From: Anaerolineae bacterium
GTDB lineage: Bacteria > Chloroflexota > Anaerolineae > JAFGEY01
Assembly: GCA_016929775.1 (NCBI GenBank)
Contig: JAFGIE010000133.1
Coordinates: forward strand, 1 to 8,169
Reading direction: 5' to 3'
Length of the DNA stretch: 8,169 nt
The notes under the pieces are model-generated. The model was not told the DNA's origin. It saw only the letters and a program-made list of their open reading frames with translations, and did not search any database. Numbering within the stretch: the first letter of the stretch is position 1; the number at the start of each line of letters is the position of its first letter. Positions 5,572-8,169 of this stretch are shown here, piece after piece. The position numbers and the translations under genes are program-made.

Positions 5572-6915
5572 GTGACCGGATTGACCGTAGACATGAACGC
5601 GGTTGGCGTGCGCGGCGCGGTGCCCGCAGGGTGGCGGCGCGTGGACGACGGTGTGTACGCGCGGCAAGGGGCGCCGGGCGACCCGACGATCCTGCACCAG
5701 CGTGCTGTCCCGCACGCCGAGCCAAGGCAGGTGCGAGCCATCATGGCGGCGATGGCGGGCCTCGACCGAGGCTCCGCGCCGGTGGGCACGCTTCGCGCGG
5801 GTGGCTATGCCTGGGAGCACTCCGCGCTGGACCTGGCGATCCCGGAGCGGGGCGCGCTGCGCGTCGACCTGTGCACGGCGCAGGAGGGGACGTGGACCTA
5901 CGTGGTCCTGCTCGCCGCCCTGCCGCACGAGCACAAGGCGCTGCACGACGACGTCCTGCTCCCTGCGCTGCACGCCTTCACGCCCCTCACCGAGCGGTTT
6001 GGCTTGATCAACGGCGGCGTCCCGGCAGACGGCGAGGGTCCTGCCCTGGCGGAACAGCTCGGCTACGGGGCCGACGACGTCCTGCTGATCGTCCACGCCG
6101 ACGACATGGCAGCCCACGCCGACCAGACCGACGGCGCCCTGGATGCCATGGCTGCGGGCGTGTGCCGCAGCGGCAGCGTCATGGCGCCCTGTCCCGACTT
6201 TTCCCGGACGCTCGCCACCTGGCAGGCGCAGCCCGAGCTCGACCTGGGGATCCACCTCACCCTGAACAGCGAGTGGGGGGCGCGCTATGGTTGGGGCGGG
6301 GTCCTGCCCCAGAGCCAGGTCCCGAGCCTGTACAACGACGACGGCATCCTGTGGCCTACGTCCGGGGAGCTCGCAGCGCACATGGACGTGGGCGAGGCCC
6401 TGCGCGAGATGGAGGCGCAGATCGTGCGCGTGCTCCAAGCCGGGGTCCAGCCGACGCACATCGACGACCACATGGGCTGCTACTGGCTGCACCCCGCGCT
6501 CGGAGAGGGGGCGATGGACCTCGCGCGCACCTACAACCTGCCCATGAACCCGATTCACATCGCCGACATGCGCGTGCGGGGCTATGTGTGCGCGGATGCG
6601 GTCTGGATGTTCCACGCGAACGTCCTGATCGACCGGCTCGAGCCGAGCGCGCGGGCCATGGTCTACGACGACTGGCTGCGCGCCCTCCAGCCGGGCGTCC
6701 ACCTGCTCCTGATCCACGCCGCCCGCATGAGCGACGCCTATCGCGCCCGCATCCCAGACGCGACCATCCGCGAGGGGGATCACGCCTACTGGACCCGTCC
6801 AGAGACGCGGGCGCTGGTGGAAGAGCTGGGCATCGTCCCGCTCGGCTACCGGGCGCTGCAGCGGCTCCAGGCGCGCCGCTGGGGGCTGCCCACCGACGGC
6901 GTACAGGTGCGCTAG
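5572..6915 (+). CDS. Two-domain protein: N-terminal DUF1795/PsbP-like domain fused to YdjC/ChbG carbohydrate deacetylase
   Basis: The 447-residue product has a C-terminal YdjC/ChbG domain (about 165-435). This family removes acetyl groups from chitooligosaccharide-type or related sugars using a divalent metal. HADDM (175-179), His228 in LGIHLTL, and THIDDHMG (295-302, His296 and His300) match the metal and catalytic motifs; LLLIHAARMS (378-387) is the expected late histidine strand. Residues 1-140, from GAVPAGW to LLPALHAFTPL, look like a compact alpha/beta domain of the DUF1795/PsbP/DcrB type, an assignment made from pattern only. ChbG itself is about 250 residues and lacks this part. GTG 5572 is chosen for GAGGAGGT at 5559-5566. 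The open frame extends back to 5359, but that would cross the tRNA and promoter. No signal peptide is seen, so it is probably cytoplasmic. The gene is monocistronic and converges on the UroD-family gene. Confidence 0.82.
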   Translation: MTGLTVDMNAVGVRGAVPAGWRRVDDGVYARQGAPGDPTILHQRAVPHAEPRQVRAIMAAMAGLDRGSAPVGTLRAGGYAWEHSALDLAIPERGALRVDLCTAQEGTWTYVVLLAALPHEHKALHDDVLLPALHAFTPLTERFGLINGGVPADGEGPALAEQLGYGADDVLLIVHADDMAAHADQTDGALDAMAAGVCRSGSVMAPCPDFSRTLATWQAQPELDLGIHLTLNSEWGARYGWGGVLPQSQVPSLYNDDGILWPTSGELAAHMDVGEALREMEAQIVRVLQAGVQPTHIDDHMGCYWLHPALGEGAMDLARTYNLPMNPIHIADMRVRGYVCADAVWMFHANVLIDRLEPSARAMVYDDWLRALQPGVHLLLIHAARMSDAYRARIPDATIREGDHAYWTRPETRALVEELGIVPLGYRALQRLQARRWGLPTDGVQVR

Positions 6916-6920
6916 GCGCC

Positions 6921-6940
6921 CTGTGCGCCGCCGCGCACGG
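6921..6940. terminator. Small shared hairpin between convergent genes
   Basis: CTGTGCGC (6921-6928) pairs with GCGCACGG (6933-6940), with one T-G pair, around a 4-nt loop. It fills most of the 25-bp gap between the YdjC-like stop and the UroD-family stop. There is no T-tract, so terminator function is inferred only from position and GC-rich stem. Confidence 0.4.
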
Positions 6941-7999
6941 TCACGTCCACCCGAGTGCGTACCCCGTCTCGTACATGGCGAGGACGTTCTCGACCGGCGT
7001 GTTGGCCTGGATGTTGTGGCAGGGCGCCAGGATGTAGCCCCCGCCGGCGCCCAGAATGCGCAGGTTGTCTTCCACTTCCTGGCGCACCTCTTGCACGCTG
7101 CCAAAGGGGAGCGTGTACTGATTGTCGACCGCGCCGTGAAAGACCAGCCGGTCCCCAAAGTCGCGCTTGAGCGCCTGCCGGTCCATGCCGACGCAACGCC
7201 ACTGGATCGGGTTGAGGACGTCGATCCCGGCTTCGATCATGTCGGGCAGGATCGCCCGGATCCCGCCGTCGTTGTGGTGGAACACGAACGCGCCCGTCTG
7301 GTGCGCCAGGTCGATCATGCGCTGCATGCGCGGCAGGAGGAAGGTCCGGATCTGCTCGGGCGCGATCATGAGCCCGTGCTGGCTGCCCATGTCCTCCGCG
7401 ACGTACGAGATCATCACCTGCCCCGGGATCTGCTCATAGATGCGCAGCGTGTTCTGGTAGGCCAACTCGAACAGCTTGTCCAGGCAATAGTGCACCATCT
7501 CGGGGTGCTCGACCAGGTCCATGAACGCCTGCGCCTCGCCGCGCAGTTTCTTGTAGATCAGCAGCGGCTCCGACCCGCCGCCCCGGATCGGGCGGTGCTC
7601 GTGCCCTGCCACCTGCTGCGGGATCGAGCGATAGTCATACCAGTCCGGGTCGGGCCAGCGGTACGAGCGCTCGATCGCGTCCACGCTGTCGTACTGGGCG
7701 AGCGGAGCGTTGATGCACTCGTCGTAGGCGCCCGTCCCATAGTCGATCTGCTTGTACTGCAGGCCAAAGACGTCATACCCTTCCGGGATCGTCGGGCCGA
7801 CATAGTCGGGACCGACCGTCAAAGGGCGATCGACGTGCAGCCTCGACAGCGCCTCGTCCAGGTCGGCGCACCCCAAGGAGCGTGTCAGCTTTTCGTTCAT
7901 CTCGCCCGTGGCCCAATAGTCCATCGGCACCCGATCGGGCGTCTGCCGGGTCAGCACCGCCTCCCACCGCTCGCGCGGCGTCATCGTCTCTCGTGGCAT
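6941..7999 (-). CDS. UroD-family protein (non-HemE, MtaA/corrinoid methyltransferase-like)
   Basis: The 352-residue product has the uroporphyrinogen decarboxylase (URO-D) TIM-barrel pattern. It starts TPRERWEAVLTRQTPDRVP (7-25), the usual opening of the non-heme branch, and lacks the RQAGR substrate motif of true HemE. HHNDGG (241-246) and PCHNI (326-330) are placed like the metal-binding His and Cys of MtaA/CmuA-type methyltransferases, so zinc or corrinoid-linked methyl transfer is possible but unproven. Relatives are often found beside sugar-catabolic genes with no defined reaction. ATG 7999 is preferred: GAGGAGG (plus 8011-8005) lies 5 nt upstream. The frame stays open to an ATG at 8050, but that would lie upstream of the predicted transcript start. 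No corrinoid-binding protein gene is visible nearby. Confidence 0.85.
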   Translation of the reverse strand: MPRETMTPRERWEAVLTRQTPDRVPMDYWATGEMNEKLTRSLGCADLDEALSRLHVDRPLTVGPDYVGPTIPEGYDVFGLQYKQIDYGTGAYDECINAPLAQYDSVDAIERSYRWPDPDWYDYRSIPQQVAGHEHRPIRGGGSEPLLIYKKLRGEAQAFMDLVEHPEMVHYCLDKLFELAYQNTLRIYEQIPGQVMISYVAEDMGSQHGLMIAPEQIRTFLLPRMQRMIDLAHQTGAFVFHHNDGGIRAILPDMIEAGIDVLNPIQWRCVGMDRQALKRDFGDRLVFHGAVDNQYTLPFGSVQEVRQEVEDNLRILGAGGGYILAPCHNIQANTPVENVLAMYETGYALGWT

Positions 8000-8038
8000 C
8001 GATCCCTCCTCGTTGGGCGCTGGGTCCTGTGTCCGCCC

Positions 8039-8067
8039 ATGATAGCGCACGCGCCCCGCGCCGTCAA
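8039..8067 (-). promoter_or_regulatory. Promoter of the UroD-family gene
   Basis: On the minus strand, TTGACG (plus 8067-8062), a 17-bp GC-only-rich spacer and TATCAT (plus 8044-8039) predict a start near 8032 and a leader of about 33 nt before ATG 7999. Its -35 box lies 18 bp from the start of the repeat region at 8086. Confidence 0.65.
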
Positions 8068-8085
8068 GCGCTGGCGTACCGTCCG

Positions 8086-8169
8086 TGTCAACTCAAATGA
8101 TAATGTTACCGAAGCGTGATCGTTCCGTCAGATGATAATGTTACCGGGCTACGGCCATCTGTGGCCTCG
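8086..8169. mobile_element. Possible insertion-sequence end (partial, runs off the window)
   Basis: From TGTCAACTC at 8086 the sequence turns less GC-rich and contains two copies of a 19-bp motif. TGT-initiated ends carrying several internal copies of a roughly 20-bp transposase-binding repeat are known in IS21-family elements, which is the basis for the suggestion. No transposase, opposite end or target duplication is visible, so a regulatory repeat upstream of the UroD-family promoter remains a real alternative. Confidence 0.35.
8093..8146. repeat. Direct repeat pair, 19 bp, spaced 35 bp start to start
   Basis: TCARATGATAATGTTACCG occurs at 8093-8111 and 8128-8146, differing only at the fourth base; 15 bases are identical from ATG onward. 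The 16-bp sequence between them is unrelated. A third copy at the same spacing would fall outside the window. It lies upstream of the UroD-family promoter, about 60-115 bp from the predicted start. Confidence 0.8.

Noticed and set aside
5631..7037. 468-codon plus-strand frame overlapping the YdjC-like gene
   Set aside because: Arg/Ala/Gly/Pro-rich out-of-frame product; the overlapping frame has all family motifs and the ribosome binding site.
5461..7158. 565-codon minus-strand open frame
   Set aside because: Covers the YdjC-like gene in antisense, including its catalytic motifs, and extends into the UroD-family gene in the wrong frame; composition is shadow-like.
6923..8119. 398-codon plus-strand frame opposite the UroD-family gene
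   Set aside because: Antisense shadow of a gene with clear family similarity; it also runs through that gene's promoter.
8093..8146. CRISPR array
   Set aside because: Only two repeats, 19 bp long with a 16-bp spacer, and no cas genes; the geometry does not fit CRISPR.

Overview
The window is high-GC bacterial DNA with G/C-ending codons, GGAGG-type ribosome binding sites and sigma70-type promoters (TTGACA/TATAAT). Gene content (GPH-type sugar transporter, GH4 glycosidase, PIG-L and YdjC/ChbG-type deacetylases, a non-heme UroD-family protein, and an N-terminal domain I associate from memory with Chloroflexota proteins) makes a Chloroflexota-like bacterium my best guess. That assignment is an inference.

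Layout. Positions 1-330 are mostly non-coding: a consensus minus-strand promoter overlaid by palindromes and pointing out of the window, then an unexplained perfect hairpin. A plus-strand promoter (330-358) leads into a degraded short coding remnant (415-530), which abuts a plus-strand operon: a PlsC-like acyltransferase (531-1334) and, overlapping it by 4 bp, an MFS transporter (1331-2782). A 13-bp hairpin separates this from a convergent minus-strand operon. In transcription order that operon is a PIG-L deacetylase (5125-4154) and then a GH4 NAD-dependent glycosidase (start 4121, end 2835), read from a consensus promoter at 5194-5221. A tRNA-Gly(CCC) with its own promoter and terminator occupies 5269-5425 on the minus strand. 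Next comes a plus-strand gene fusing an N-terminal domain to a YdjC/ChbG-type deacetylase (5572-6915). It converges across a 25-bp gap on a UroD-family gene (7999-6941, minus). The last 84 bases carry a 35-bp-spaced direct repeat that may be the end of an insertion sequence.

Functional reading (inference): the transporter, GH4 enzyme and two unrelated carbohydrate deacetylases fit uptake and breakdown of glycosides, perhaps N-acetylated ones. The UroD-like protein is of a type found near sugar-catabolic genes but has no assigned reaction here. No textbook novel system is visible. The most distinctive items are the deacetylase fusion, the paired deacetylase families, the two extra membrane helices in the transporter, the acyltransferase lacking its HX4D aspartate, the frame-broken remnant and the two operator/repeat regions at the window edges.
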